Assembly: GCA_022925895.1 (NCBI GenBank)
Contig: JAKSYS010000002.1
Location: 372,001-436,000 of the forward strand
Length of the DNA stretch: 64,000 nt
Source of the DNA: Fragilaria crotonensis
Lineage: Eukaryota; Bacillariophyta; Fragilariophyceae; Fragilariales; Fragilariaceae
Direction: 5' to 3'
Shown here: positions 1-10,931 of the stretch, piece after piece
How positions within the stretch are numbered: the stretch's first letter is position 1
Layout of the letters: every line of letters begins with the position of its first letter
Program-made: the position numbers and the translations under genes
The notes under the pieces: generated by a model
What the model saw: only the letters and a program-made list of their open reading frames with translations
What the model was told of the DNA's origin: nothing
The model's database searches: none

Positions 1-248
1 TGCGGATTGCCGACGGAGTGGACAGTCTGTTGCAGCTCTTGGGACTCATAAGTCGGTTGTGTCAAATCGCTACAAAGCTCAAGAAGGAGTTGATCTAGGT
101 CACAAGTCTTTACTAAAGCATAGACAGAGTGAAGCGCACACCAGTTTTCAATGAGTATCAGTAGTAGGCAGCTCGAAGTTTGTGCAGCACTCTATACTTT
201 GACTTATTTGTTTTCAAATACCCATTATAGTAGCGAGATGCGGCCCCA

Positions 249-1355
249 TCAGGAAGGCATAGTTGTCGTGTTCACGGAGTCCTCCAGTGATAGATAAAAG
301 GCCAGATTCCACAAGAGGGAACTCAATCGGTCATTGCATGCCAACGTCTCTTGCCAGATCTCAAACTGTTGATGGCAACCCGCTGGAAACTGCAGCCAGA
401 CATTCCACACCTCTCGCATACTTTCCCAGTCCTGATCATTTTCCTCGTCGCCAACCCTTGAGGGAATGATCGAGGACTGATAATTTCCATCGGCAAGACG
501 CTGCTGTAGATGCTTGTTAGCCAGCTCCTCCAAATGAGACATGGCTAGTATGGTTTCACGATTCAGGGATTGTTGATCAATTGCAACACTTGAAGCACAA
601 GGATGACTTGAGAGCGTTCGGATTGAAGTGGGGACAACAATAGTGGAAGGTGGGAATAGGTCTCGTCGCAACGATGCGAATAACAGCACGAATTTCCTCT
701 TCAAAGAGTTGACGGAGTAGAGATTAATGTTCACGAGGACGCGCTCGACTTGTTGCATCAACTCCATTCGATCTGCATGAAGACGTCCCTTGAGACGCGA
801 CGAGTCGGATTGTAGCAGTAGTGTCAGGACCTTCAAGAGGCTGCACTTGATCTTTGCATCCGACAGCTGAGCCTGCAAGGAAGCGACTTTGTTCTTACTG
901 CAAGTAGTTAGCTTGCAACGCAGACGATTCTGCTCAACCAACGCGTCTTCTTCGTACTTATCGTAGATGGCCAACACGTCATCAAGCAGTGCTTCTTCTT
1001 TTTGGCATGTTTTGGGATCGTCGTCATCGTCGCTGTCATCCTCGGAGTCACTCTGATGATCTTCAATACCTCCGAGTGTGCTGCTGCTGCCGCTACTTGT
1101 ACTGCTTCTGACTTCATCGTCTTGATTCGTCCGCGCATCCGCAGTCACCGACAGCTTTCGTCGCTTCGTGGGGCGTGCTTGCAACATGACAACCATCATG
1201 ATACAGATGAGTAGTTGTGATTGAATTAAAAAAAAACTGTAAAAAGAATCAGAAGAGTCAGACGAGACAGACGAGTTCAGTGAATTGATAGGACGACGTT
1301 GGCGATGTTCCTTTCGATTCGGGTCCATTCTATCAGCCGTGTTACGTGCGTTCAT
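249..1355 (-). CDS. Unrecognised protein, family member A (paralogue of 8480-9370)
   Basis: Open frame of 368 codons. I do not recognise a known domain. The N-terminal third is low complexity: a basic nuclear-signal-like patch (PTKRRKLSV) followed by a Ser and Asp/Glu-rich stretch. From about residue 120 the protein looks helical. Three blocks match the protein at 8480-9370 on the other strand: KIKCSLLKVLTLLLQS against KLKCGTSTVMLLFLQS, a central block ending in LFASLRRDLFPP against KFRNLLRRYLIRPP, and the C-terminal block FEIWQETLACNDRLSSLLWN against LDLFEETLCHPDPLDTVLWN. The order and spacing are kept, so these are paralogues. The first ATG is at 1355, but the methionines at 1199 or 1187 give an N-terminus (MLQARPTKRRK) more like the paralogue's (MEDEATICHRAKRQK) and may be the real start. 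A nuclear role is only a guess from the basic patch. Confidence 0.7.
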   Translation of the reverse strand: MNARNTADRMDPNRKEHRQRRPINSLNSSVSSDSSDSFYSFFLIQSQLLICIMMVVMLQARPTKRRKLSVTADARTNQDDEVRSSTSSGSSSTLGGIEDHQSDSEDDSDDDDDPKTCQKEEALLDDVLAIYDKYEEDALVEQNRLRCKLTTCSKNKVASLQAQLSDAKIKCSLLKVLTLLLQSDSSRLKGRLHADRMELMQQVERVLVNINLYSVNSLKRKFVLLFASLRRDLFPPSTIVVPTSIRTLSSHPCASSVAIDQQSLNRETILAMSHLEELANKHLQQRLADGNYQSSIIPSRVGDEENDQDWESMREVWNVWLQFPAGCHQQFEIWQETLACNDRLSSLLWNLAFYLSLEDSVNTTTMPS

Positions 1356-4300
1356 ATTCGTTACTCATGTGCTGTCCGGTAGTAATACGGAGTACACCCA
1401 CCAGTACTCGAAACTCCAAACTGCTGTTTCTCAAACAGGGAGCAAGATGGCACCTGGGATTACTCGTGGACTTAGAATTCCCGGTTGTTTGGGCAGTTTC
1501 ACGTTGAGAGTGTCGTGTGGCATCTTGGACACAAGATCTGCTCCGAGTTGAATTCTGATCAACATACGGCTTTCAACGTCCGTTTATCCCGAAACGTGTT
1601 CGAACCTGTCAACTGTCAACCTGACGCCATGAAGTGACGAATACCCTGGTGGGTGGTTTCGTTCTTCATCATAGCCTATGACAAACAGAATGCATTTATG
1701 TCCATATTGGGATAACTCCGTCCTTCGTCAGTTACTCGAAGTGCGTAATGCATGACATCTGCACATGCATACCAGGTACAAGTACTACAGCACGAGTACA
1801 GGTAGGATGAAGTACTTTTTCATAAATACGATTGACGAGGAAGGATACCAGGTACTGTACCGAATACTACGGACTACGGACTATGGACTACGTACTACAT
1901 ACGTAGTACCCCTCTGTGCTACTAGAGTACTGGAGTACAAAGTACAATGTACTACTCGAGTAATATTTTAGTACTCCAGTACCAACCAGGCCTGCGTACA
2001 AGTACAGTAGCAGCATGTCAGAAGTCAGAATAGGAGTACATTGAGCTCTATATAGAATTAATATATATAATATATACTGTATATAGTACAGCTGTTCTTG
2101 AGCATCAAGTATCAACAACTATCAGTACCACGTTCTCGGGTTACACCAGACACCAGTACCAGTTCATGACAGAGGACATTTACATTTAAGCAATTTCTGT
2201 TTTGTTTTTGGTAAGTTGACGTCATATGTATGCACGACAAGTACGACTCGCTCTATCTTGTACTCCATACATCCATACTCCATCTACAGTGTGTACATGT
2301 ATACGAAGTATGAAGTACTACCAGGTACTACTACGAATGTATCCGGATTTCGTGCGTCAAGGTATACCACTGAATAGGGCGTCTAACGTGCTGGTACACG
2401 TATGTTAAAACCATACTAAGAGACAACGTGCTGACCTACATCGAGTATACGACTAGTACGCATGTTGCGGAGGAGGACATGACACTGCACCTGTCGCGGA
2501 AAAACACGAAGTCAAATACAAAACCATCGAGATCTAATCATCTACAATGAATTCGAAGCTTGGGAACAAGAGTCCCATTCATGTTGTCCCTCATAACTAT
2601 GCTAGTAATGTCTGATACTCTCAGCTGTGGACCACACACACCGTAGATCAAGCCGATAGCCGATAGCCCATCAGGTTTGTGTGCCTCAAGTGCCCCAAGT
2701 CAACAGTGAGAAACAAATCAGCGACAATGGCAGTCTTCCTTGTCGAATGAATAGACACACTTGCCGGAGCGCAACACTATACTCCAATCCTGACACTTCC
2801 ATATCATTTTGAAATTGCTCCCAATTCCCGTGGGCCTTGCGTGTCACCGGTAGTAGTATGTCTGTGCAAGTTATGCCTCGGCAACCACGACATCATCGAA
2901 CAACGTAGGTAGCGTGCTTCAAAGTGCACCGTGAATTACGTAAACCATATTTGGCGAAGAAATTTAGCTTTCCGCAAAGTGAGAATGTCATGAAATTGCT
3001 TCTTGTCTGGAGGAGCTAACAATCCACGACCAGCATAGAATAGCGCAAGCGGATAACAGGTATTGTGACCACGAAAGGAGATCACGACCTCCCAGAATGA
3101 TCTCAGAATGATCCCAGAATGAAGAAATCCATGTCATTAACATTGCATTGGTTCAAAAACCTCCGCATCACCCCCCCTTTCTGTCACATATCAACCATAT
3201 CCTCGTATGATCTTCCGGCTGGTCCATCAGCATGCGGTATCAAAATGGCTGGGAGGATCGCTTTCGGTCTAAAACGCTAAAAATCCCACTTTCCAACCCT
3301 ATTTCACAAATGGCACGGACCACCTCTGTGTGTTCCAAGACCATGGTGCGTGTGAATCATGCGCAGGACCTCCAATGGTCAAAGATCTGTTTGCAAACTT
3401 TCTTACCTCCCCATGCCATTTGGTTGTTTGTGGCATCAAAACAACTAAGTGATGCACTCCGAGCAATACCGACCGTTCACACTGTGCTTTTTGGTACAAA
3501 TTCTACGGATGGTAAGAGTGATGCCAGTGCCAAATTGAAGCAAATCAGGATCAGAATATCCAATTCTCCATGCGCCTACGTTGCATTATGATATTATTCC
3601 GACCCTTGTACAGCCTACACAAATTTACGTTCCGGGTATTATAATGTACTACAGTATTAATTTTCTCGCCTCCACGAGAATCCACGCGTGCATACCACTT
3701 GGGTGGTATTTTCCAGATAATACATAGGTATTATACATACCTGGTATACGTACCAGGTATGACTAGCTAGTAGAGAACTACAATATGAACATACCCTGGA
3801 ATGCGCGAACTCCAATATGCATACAACCTTGTTATTGTTCCCTGTAGTAGTACCAGTAACCAGTACTGGAGTACCCTCTACTCTAGTAGTAGAGTGCTAC
3901 TGTAGTACTTCTGTTACCATTTCCCCCTGGGCGTCCATACTACATACTACATACCACAAATCAACGACAGCTGTTCGGTTATCGGTTCAAGGGTTTCACC
4001 ATGAGGTGATGAATCATGACATCATGACATCATGACATCATGACTCATGACTCATGACTCATGACTCATGACATATGAATCCGTGGATGATGACATGATG
4101 AATGATGAATAATGAATGATGACATGATGACCCATTGCTGACCCTTGACCCTTGACCCTTGACGTATGACTACGTGACTGCAAGAGACGCAACGACGCAA
4201 CCCCAGAATTGGTACCTGGTATATCGTAGTGTACGGGACCAAGCATACCGGTAGTAGAGTTCCATGTGACATGTGATCTTCATCACTCGAAGCTCGCATG

Positions 4301-4620
4301 CGAGAGATGCGGATATGAGATGTTCTGTAATGCACTTAAAGAATGCCCGCAACCTGCGACCTGCAACCCAAGGATCGAACCCCGTTCAGCATACGACAAC
4401 TAGGAGACCCTTTTGCTAGAAGCGTACAACTTACCCAGTTCCTGCCTCAGGACTGCTGTCCTTGATGCGATGTACTCCGAGTACCTTAAACTCTATACTA
4501 CCGTTCCATCCCAAAACAAAGTGTTAAGTCCAAGAACAATTTAGGATACTTATGCAAACCTAGCGAAGTCCTCGAGGGAGGCGAACATGGGCCATCGGTT
4601 CGTGATCTCTAGAGTCTGGG
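1356..4620. other. Long intergenic region, GTAC-rich, with minisatellite arrays
   Basis: No convincing gene. From about 1750 to 2450 the sequence is packed with GTAC, AGTACT and TACTCGAGTA-type words, often as short palindromes, and there is an AT-only tract near 2055-2090. A quieter stretch, about 2540-3600, has few GTAC words and holds only short open frames without recognisable domains; it could be an old transposon remnant. At 4013-4072 and 4141-4161 there are short tandem arrays, listed separately. Confidence 0.6.
4013..4072. repeat. Minisatellite of 8-bp then 7-bp units carrying TGACTCA
   Basis: Units of ATCATGAC (8 bp) are followed by four exact 7-bp units, so that TGACTCA occurs at 4041, 4048, 4055 and 4062. 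TGACTCA is the AP-1/GCN4-type bZIP site. A related array of ACCCTTG units lies at 4141-4161. Nothing shows that it is functional. Confidence 0.8.
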
Positions 4621-5611
4621 CTACTTCACGAGAACTTGCTCCTTGAACCACTTTCGAATTGTGTAAACCTGGAAGCCTGTCACGAGCATGAAGAGAGGTT
4701 TCAAAGAGGTTGCTCAACACCATTCGAGAATGAGAGTGTTCATTGGTGGCCGCATGTATCGTAAGCCGGCGGCGTTCAGCGGATTGCTTGTGCTGAATCT
4801 CACTCAGCAGGTGCCGAAGATGTTGAAGTTTTCCCTTGACCGCGTCAAAATCTGCATCGTTGATAGCTCCCTCTTCTTCTGTTGCGGAATCTTCATCCAA
4901 GAACACATTCTCTTCCAGTTCTTCATAGCTGGAATACGAATACACATGACCTGTATCAGGATCTACACCATCAAGATCCGATTCTTTCCGCATTTCTAAC
5001 TCCGCAGTAATCTGGTACCAGTTTCCTTTGACACATGCTCTGTACCAGCCCGTTGATTTGGCAGTGAGTGTTCTCTGAACGGCCTCGCCGTCCTTGACGA
5101 CATTGTTCGCCCGCATGCGTTCAGCGCGTTTGCGGCGTGCCTCCAAAGCCTGTTGTCGAGCAATTCGGGCGTGTTTTCTACGTTCTTCCACACGCCTTTG
5201 AATCTCCTCTTCGGACAGATGTTCGTCGTCCAAATTATCGAACGAAACGTCGTCGTCGTCGGAACCTTCAGATTCGCCATCTTCCCACAGGTTCGATGTC
5301 AAGTGTTCAAAATTGACATCTTCTTCAATTCTTTGAAACCCAGGTCCAAGATTGTGGCGAGAATGTTCAAATGTATCTACCATAGCTTGAAGTTCGACAC
5401 CAGATGTAATATTGTCCGAAGACAGCGGCCCTTCGAGCAACAAACCACCTCTCAATTCAGCCCCTGAAAGGATAAAGATGGACACTGTCACACTTTCGCC
5501 TTCCTTTATCAGATCATACAGGCACTCCTTGGCATGATGATTGACTGTAATTGTTTGGGGTAGGCAAAATACCAAGGGAAGCGCGACAAGGGACAGGAGC
5601 TTGAACACCAT
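4621..5611 (-). pseudogene. p24/TMED (GOLD-domain) cargo receptor, long form, frame broken in the membrane anchor
   Basis: p24 proteins are type I membrane proteins that cycle between ER and Golgi in COPI/COPII vesicles. The frame starts at ATG 5611 with a signal peptide (MVFKLLSLVALPLVFCLP). A GOLD domain follows with its paired cysteines (KECLYDLI near residue 30, YRACVKG near 190), interrupted by an acidic stretch and a charged helix rich in Arg/Glu (about residues 105-175). The usual p24 is about 200 residues; this one is about 330. In the continuous frame the C-terminus (to 4550) has no membrane segment. Shifting frame near 4702-4707, at a CT-rich site, restores a typical p24 anchor containing GFQVYTIRKWF and a stop at 4621. 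Restoration needs two extra bases, as if one CT unit were lost. The paralogue at 40582-41832 keeps an intact anchor. Either this copy is damaged or the assembly has an error. Typed as a pseudogene only because of the break. Confidence 0.8.
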
Positions 5612-8479
5612 CGTTGACGTAGTCTACAACCTGTACAAAAGGATGATTTCGCTACTTGGACACCGCGAATTGAGAGTTGAGAGGGAGTCTCCATTCTCCA
5701 TGGAAGGAATCTCGGTGGTGCCATACGGGTACTGGTGTACTCGTACTTGTTGTACAATTGTTGAACAGACGGACTGACTGGCGAGCTGAGGGCCTGAAGT
5801 TGGGAGTTGGGAGACTGATGAATGGCAAGTCGGAATTACCGGATCATGGTCCGGGTAGGTAGAGGAATACCAACTGGGTACATGCGTCATCTTCTACATC
5901 CGACTATACCGAGAAAAGGAATCCAGAATCTTGTTGTGTACTTTTGTACCATGCTCCTAGTAGCGATTCAAAAATGTGGTTTACGTGTAGTGCATTGGCA
6001 ATACTTCGGTATCCGGTATACTTGAGTACAGTAATACAACCTCTTACAGTAGTACGTAGTACCACCGACTACTTTTACCGTGGTCTACCTGGTGCTTGTC
6101 CTGATTTTTTAATGTACTGTAGTACTGAAGTATGGTTGGGTGCTACGGTGCTACTATGGCCTGGATGGTTCTACGTGGGCATACACTACTAGTAGTACCG
6201 TAATACTGCCAAGCTCTGGAGTACTGTCCTGCATGAAAAAACCAATAGATCAACCTTTTCTGAAACAAATAAATGAAACTAATTCACAAAACCCAGCAAT
6301 GAGAATGTACAAGCTCTTCAATCAGTAGGATGCACCATGGTGAAAATGTTGTGCTTGGATGCCCTTGCTCATTCTTCAGCATGCTTCAAATCCTTCTTTG
6401 TAGCTAGCTGTTGTATGATATAGTATTGGCAAGTCCACCAAGAATGCAGACTTCGTTTTCTTGCAAATTGATCACGTGTCCTGTTGCTGGTATAAGAAAC
6501 TCTTTGCTTCTAGACATGTTTATCAGACATCCATTTCTAGGCAGCTTCATTTCACGTTCTTGCTGGCAAATGGGCAGGTAAAATGAAAAGGGACAGCATG
6601 AATACTATTGATGACCATTAGGTATTTCAAAGGATGGTTATTCATACTTGCTGTTGAGCAGTAATGGAGCTGCAATCTAAGTCAGGGATAATGTGGGAAT
6701 TACTTTTGGGGTGGTTACTAGTACTAGCTAGTATCTCTGTACCTACAACAAGCTAGTAGCTACTAGAACTGTTGGGACTTGCACGGCATGCTACTACTAG
6801 CATAGTGGTGACAGTGGCCTGCCAGTGAAGCATACCTAGAGAGTGGGTTGCTGTATTGTCTTTGTCTTTGTAGTAGCAGCTAATGACATGGGGCTACTGT
6901 CATGGATGTGACCGACGCCATTATTTTCCAGGGTTGGCACAGAAGGATTTTGCAGCTCCTGTGTATGGAAAGAAGACAGAAATCACTTGTTGATGCCAAC
7001 CTGCCTGAGGATGATGAATGAGACATTTCAAGTTTGACAAGGCATAGCCACCTACAATGTTGTCTGGGAGTCTGCCTGGGGCAATCTGTCAGAAAATTTG
7101 GAAGTAGCTGGCAAGATGGTCAGAGAAGGATGCACAGAAGAGCAAGCATCATACATCTGCAAAATCGCAACGTTAAGATTGGCATTGACAATGGAAAGGC
7201 TGTGCTCGCTATGTTCATGGAGTAGTATGGTTCCCATTTGAGACAATTGATTACTTTGACAATTATTATGACAAAATTGAGAAGAAATGCAGGTTGACGA
7301 GGTGTAACAAACAATGAAAACTTGGTTGATGTCATTTGTTCCAGAGAATAGAAGTATTTGAATTCAGAGTGATGCTGGACTTTCATTTCTCAATTCCAAA
7401 TGGAGAACTTTTGTTAAGGAGATGAAGCAAGTGAAAGGGAAACTCATATTAAAACTCATATTAAATAGAAGAATGAGATACCTAGGTTGGTGGTGAGAAA
7501 CAAAAGGATGGATGCTATAGTACCTTAGGCCATTAGGAGTCAGCACAAAAATGATACACACAAAGGTATTTGCTACCGGTGATGTGGTCCGATGAATGAT
7601 ATTGGTATTTGGTGCGGAGTACTACTGTATGGTTGGTTTCGCGAGTACTACTGTACTAGTACACTACGACACTATCAACCATTTTGTTCAATTCGGAGAC
7701 CAGTCACGATTCCATTTTACCAAATTGCGCCTTCGTGGAACGTACTTCGGAAGTGTACCAAGCACTTACCGGACCCCGGTCCGGTAAACCATCAAAATGT
7801 TCTGGACTTCACAACCTTGCGTGCAAATAACACGGTAGCTCACCGTAAAAATGTCTCAACATTTTCCTGTTTTCCGGACAGTTGTCCGGTGGGGCTACGT
7901 GAGAATCCGGTAGTACGTCCGGTAAAACAAACTTGATGAAGACTGGATGACTTCCGATCTTTTGATAGTCTCTATGTATGGCATATTTGTCTATGGAGCT
8001 TATGTAACGACCATACGGAGGATGGAGGATGCCGGTTGACCCGTCATGCTGTGGTTCAGCGTTCAGCACGTTCAGGCGTTCATCATAGATGAAGATCCGC
8101 GACATCCTGTTCATACAGTATGTACGGCGATACATCTGTACAAGGCACACAGAGTACCTTGTACCAGTACAAGTACTTCGTACTGTAGACTACTGGAAGC
8201 ATGAGTAACCGTAACCAAATGTCGTACTCCGTGTTACGGTTCCAAGTTCCAAACCAGAGTTTCGAATTCCAAGGTGTGGAGCGCGCCATTTCGTGACATT
8301 TGATAATACGCGCCCAAAATCCAACCCCTGTATTGTGGTAGGAGAATGTTCGTCAAAACTCAACAAGCGATTTTTCAAACTTTCAATCATAGTTGTAGCA
8401 CGCGAAGACCTCTAGTAAGCATAATCAAGACCCATTTGAAGCAACTCATTTTCCCAGACTCTCTCCCATGAATTGAAAC
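5612..8479. other. Intergenic region without recognised gene
   Basis: GTAC-rich sequence at 5700-6230 and again at 7600-8260 flanks a more AT-rich core (about 6230-7570) where such words are sparser. Short open frames exist on both strands, but none carries a domain I recognise or shows steady coding composition. The core could be a decayed transposable element; I found no terminal repeats that define it. Confidence 0.5.
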
Positions 8480-9370
8480 ATGGAAGACGAAGCAACGATC
8501 TGCCATCGAGCGAAACGCCAAAAGCGATGGGTCACTCCAGAACAGAGGGAGGACATCTCCACCATCGGATCCATCGAGGAAAAGATGACAGAAATCCGCA
8601 CTGAGGATGAGACGCATCTAAGAAGATTGACCAGATCGGTAGAAATCCTCAGTCTTCATGTTACGAGTCTGCTTCAGGACAAGGAGACTGAGTCGCTCAT
8701 ATTCCAGTCAGGCGTTCGCTCCAGACTGTCTGCGCCACGAGATCTAAGCCCCTGCAAGCAAGAAAGTCTCAGACAAGTTTTGTTGGATGAAAAGCTAAAA
8801 TGTGGAACCTCCACGGTTATGTTGCTCTTCTTGCAGTCGCGCTCTATTCTGGGGAAAAGTATGCAGGAACACAAGGAAACCCTCGTCAGGTTCCAGCGTT
8901 TCATCGATGAAGATTGGAATGACACTGCGGAATTGTTTCTTGCCAAATTTCGCAATCTTCTGCGTCGCTACTTAATTCGTCCGCCACGAGTCGTTTGCAT
9001 TGCTGGTCCTATTTCGACCCCGTCAAGAGCCCACCAACCAAAGCAGCTACGTTTCGACAAGGCGAAACGACACGATCAACTCATGGCGCGTTCTCGATCA
9101 GTCTTACTAGACATGAAATCTGCAACGAAAGCTCTTCTACAACAACGCTTGGAATCTCCATGCGACGATGCAATCAACGCAAAGCTTTTGGCTATCGAAG
9201 GCGAATCCGACGTTTTGCAACTTTGGGCTGGCCTGATTGAACGACAACAGGCAACCAGCGAAGAGGCCTTGGATCTCTTCGAAGAAACGTTGTGTCATCC
9301 AGATCCCTTAGACACTGTGCTTTGGAACTTCGTTTTCTTTATATCTCTTTCCCACGTGTTCAAAAAATGA
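8480..9370 (+). CDS. Unrecognised protein, family member B (paralogue of 249-1355)
   Basis: Intact frame of 296 codons starting at an ATG preceded by AAAC. It has a short basic N-terminus (RAKRQKRW) and is otherwise predicted helical, without signal peptide or membrane segment. It shares three ordered blocks with the protein at 249-1355: EKLKCGTSTVMLLFLQS (about residues 110-126), AKFRNLLRRYLIRPPRVV (about 155-172) and the C-terminal LFEETLCHPDPLDTVLWNFV. The acidic linker of the other copy is absent here. The two genes lie on opposite strands about 7 kb apart and identity is low outside the blocks, so the duplication is old. Function is unknown. Confidence 0.75.
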   Translation: MEDEATICHRAKRQKRWVTPEQREDISTIGSIEEKMTEIRTEDETHLRRLTRSVEILSLHVTSLLQDKETESLIFQSGVRSRLSAPRDLSPCKQESLRQVLLDEKLKCGTSTVMLLFLQSRSILGKSMQEHKETLVRFQRFIDEDWNDTAELFLAKFRNLLRRYLIRPPRVVCIAGPISTPSRAHQPKQLRFDKAKRHDQLMARSRSVLLDMKSATKALLQQRLESPCDDAINAKLLAIEGESDVLQLWAGLIERQQATSEEALDLFEETLCHPDPLDTVLWNFVFFISLSHVFKK

Positions 9371-9530
9371 ATGAAGCCGACGAAAGTTATCTACTTGCGG
9401 CATCCATCTGACTGGACAAACGTCACTCCTTGTTCAGTCACGCGTTGAAGATAAATAAATCAAGAGTGGTCGTGCACTAAACTCTACCTTCTTTATCACA
9501 AGAATGTACTATCCTTTCTTTACGTAACAA

Positions 9531-10033
9531 TTACTTTCCTGCCATCATGGCTTTCAAGTCCTCGGCCAACACCTTAAATTTCTCTTCCGAACCCAGCATG
9601 GTTGCCTGTACGCCTGATCGGTATGCCTCCGTAGCAGCCGCCGCAATGTCATCTGGACTGGCACTCGCGTACCATTCATCATCAAAAGTGAACCCTGCAC
9701 TTCAAATTCAGGCTGTGGGTCCATAGGGTTGAGCGATGGCATGTACTTCATGCTAACAGCGACCTTTTCGTTGCTGCTTTTACCGTCAAAAGTGAGCAAT
9801 TGCAATTCTTTCTCAATGGCCTGTTTTTTGGTGGCAATCTCTTGCGCCTTCTTGAACATGGCCAATTGATCCATCATGCCACCCATGGCCCCCTTGTTAT
9901 CACCGCCTTCCTTCTTGCCGCCGAACAAATTGAGAGCAGTGGCAGATGCGTCGGATCGACAAGCAATTTGGGATGGTGCGAAGGCAGCCGCCGACGAAAC
10001 CAAAAAGGTGAACGCTAGTACAAAAGTCTTCAT
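9531..10033 (-). pseudogene. Plastid-targeted YbaB/EbfC-like protein with a one-base frame break
   Basis: YbaB/EbfC proteins are small DNA-binding nucleoid-associated proteins. ATG at 10033 gives a signal peptide ending in SSAAAFAPSQ, the diatom plastid entry motif, then a short transit region. A Gly/Met-rich helix (MGGMMDQLAMFKKAQE) and helix-strand pattern follow, as in YbaB. The frame breaks at the CCC run 9693-9695 (GGG on the coding strand). Adding one G joins the frame PEFEVQG to FTFDDEWYASASPDD, and the C-terminal helix runs to a stop at 9531. The joined length is then exactly 168 codons. Read without correction, the frame ends at 9554 with an Arg-rich tail that does not look real. A missed base in a homopolymer is the simplest explanation; a true mutation is possible. 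A second YbaB-like gene is at 31255-31770. Confidence 0.75.
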
Positions 10034-10612
10034 GGTATTTCTGAAGTTGGTTGTGTAATGTTTTTGTACACAGCAAGTGGGGACTGTTTTCGTTGATTTC
10101 AAAGATCTGAGCCTGTGGCAAGTGGCAACATCGAAAGGGACGCCTCGTCAACATCTCGCCTGTTGAAGAAACGGAACTGCAGAGCATTGACACCTGGAAT
10201 AGATTTCGTCTGTCAATCGTCAGTACCGAGTACCGAGGATCAAGGCCGAATTTTCGAGCAAAAACCGTGTGCAAATTGCAAATACTTCCGGTAGTACTCG
10301 AATACAAGTACGATGTACACGGAGTGCCACGAAGTATGATATGTTCTCCGTACAAAAGAAACGGGTTGTGAGAAGTTACATGTACTGTGTACTGTACTTG
10401 GTACTTGAACACTGAGTACTAGTACTGTACCTGCGTGAGTATGTGGAGCACATCTATGATACTATGATGCATGGTACCTGGTACTATGATATATCACATA
10501 CTTGGACTATGTTCTGTATATACTCTATGTATACTGTACTCCTACACTCCTACCGTAACACTCTGTGTACTCCACTTGGCACTGGTACTGTATAATGAAC
10601 TCCAGTAGAGGG
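10034..10612. other. Intergenic, GTAC-rich, between YbaB-like gene and copia element
   Basis: Contains many GTAC/AGTACT words (about 10290-10560) and no gene. It probably holds the promoter of the YbaB-like gene. It ends at the target-site duplication of the retrotransposon. Confidence 0.5.
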
Positions 10613-10617
10613 CAGCA
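10613..10617. repeat. Left target-site duplication CAGCA
   Basis: CAGCA directly left of the 5' LTR, repeated at 17733-17737 directly right of the 3' LTR. Five bases is the usual size for copia integrase. Confidence 0.85.
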
Positions 10618-10931
10618 AATTGAAACCTACGCTGCACTGGACTGCGATGCCATCGTTGCACTGTGCTACTGTGAGGTCATCCATCGAAATGTGAAACATG
10701 ATACGCTGTACTGTCCGGTCTCTAATTAATTTCGTACGAACTACCCGAAATGTCAAGTGCCACTTGACACGTTCGACGAGTTTGTCGTTCATACGATCGA
10801 GTGCCGAATTTTACTGTAGCTTATAATTTCTCAGAACGTACTTTGTGTGAAACCTTCCTACAGTAATTTTCTTACGGCACTACGTACTATCTTCTACGAT
10901 TAGAGTATCATCTCCGGTGATAGTCTCAAGT
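10618..10931 (+). repeat. 5' LTR of copia element
   Basis: 314 bp, matching 17419-17732 except for one C/T difference (CGTTGCACTG here, CGTTGTACTG there). The ends read AATTG...CAAGT rather than the usual TG...CA, with a short TTG/CAA inverted repeat just inside. A perfect 9-bp inverted repeat with a 1-base centre lies at 10751-10769. Confidence 0.95.

Noticed and set aside
3232-3591. Open frame of 119 codons in the intergenic region
   Set aside because: No domain, no coding composition and no partner exon.
4361-4440. tRNA-like B box (GGTTCGATCC on the minus strand) with an A-box-like TAGCAAAAGGG upstream
   Set aside because: The acceptor and T stems do not pair and no sensible anticodon arm forms, so there is no cloverleaf.
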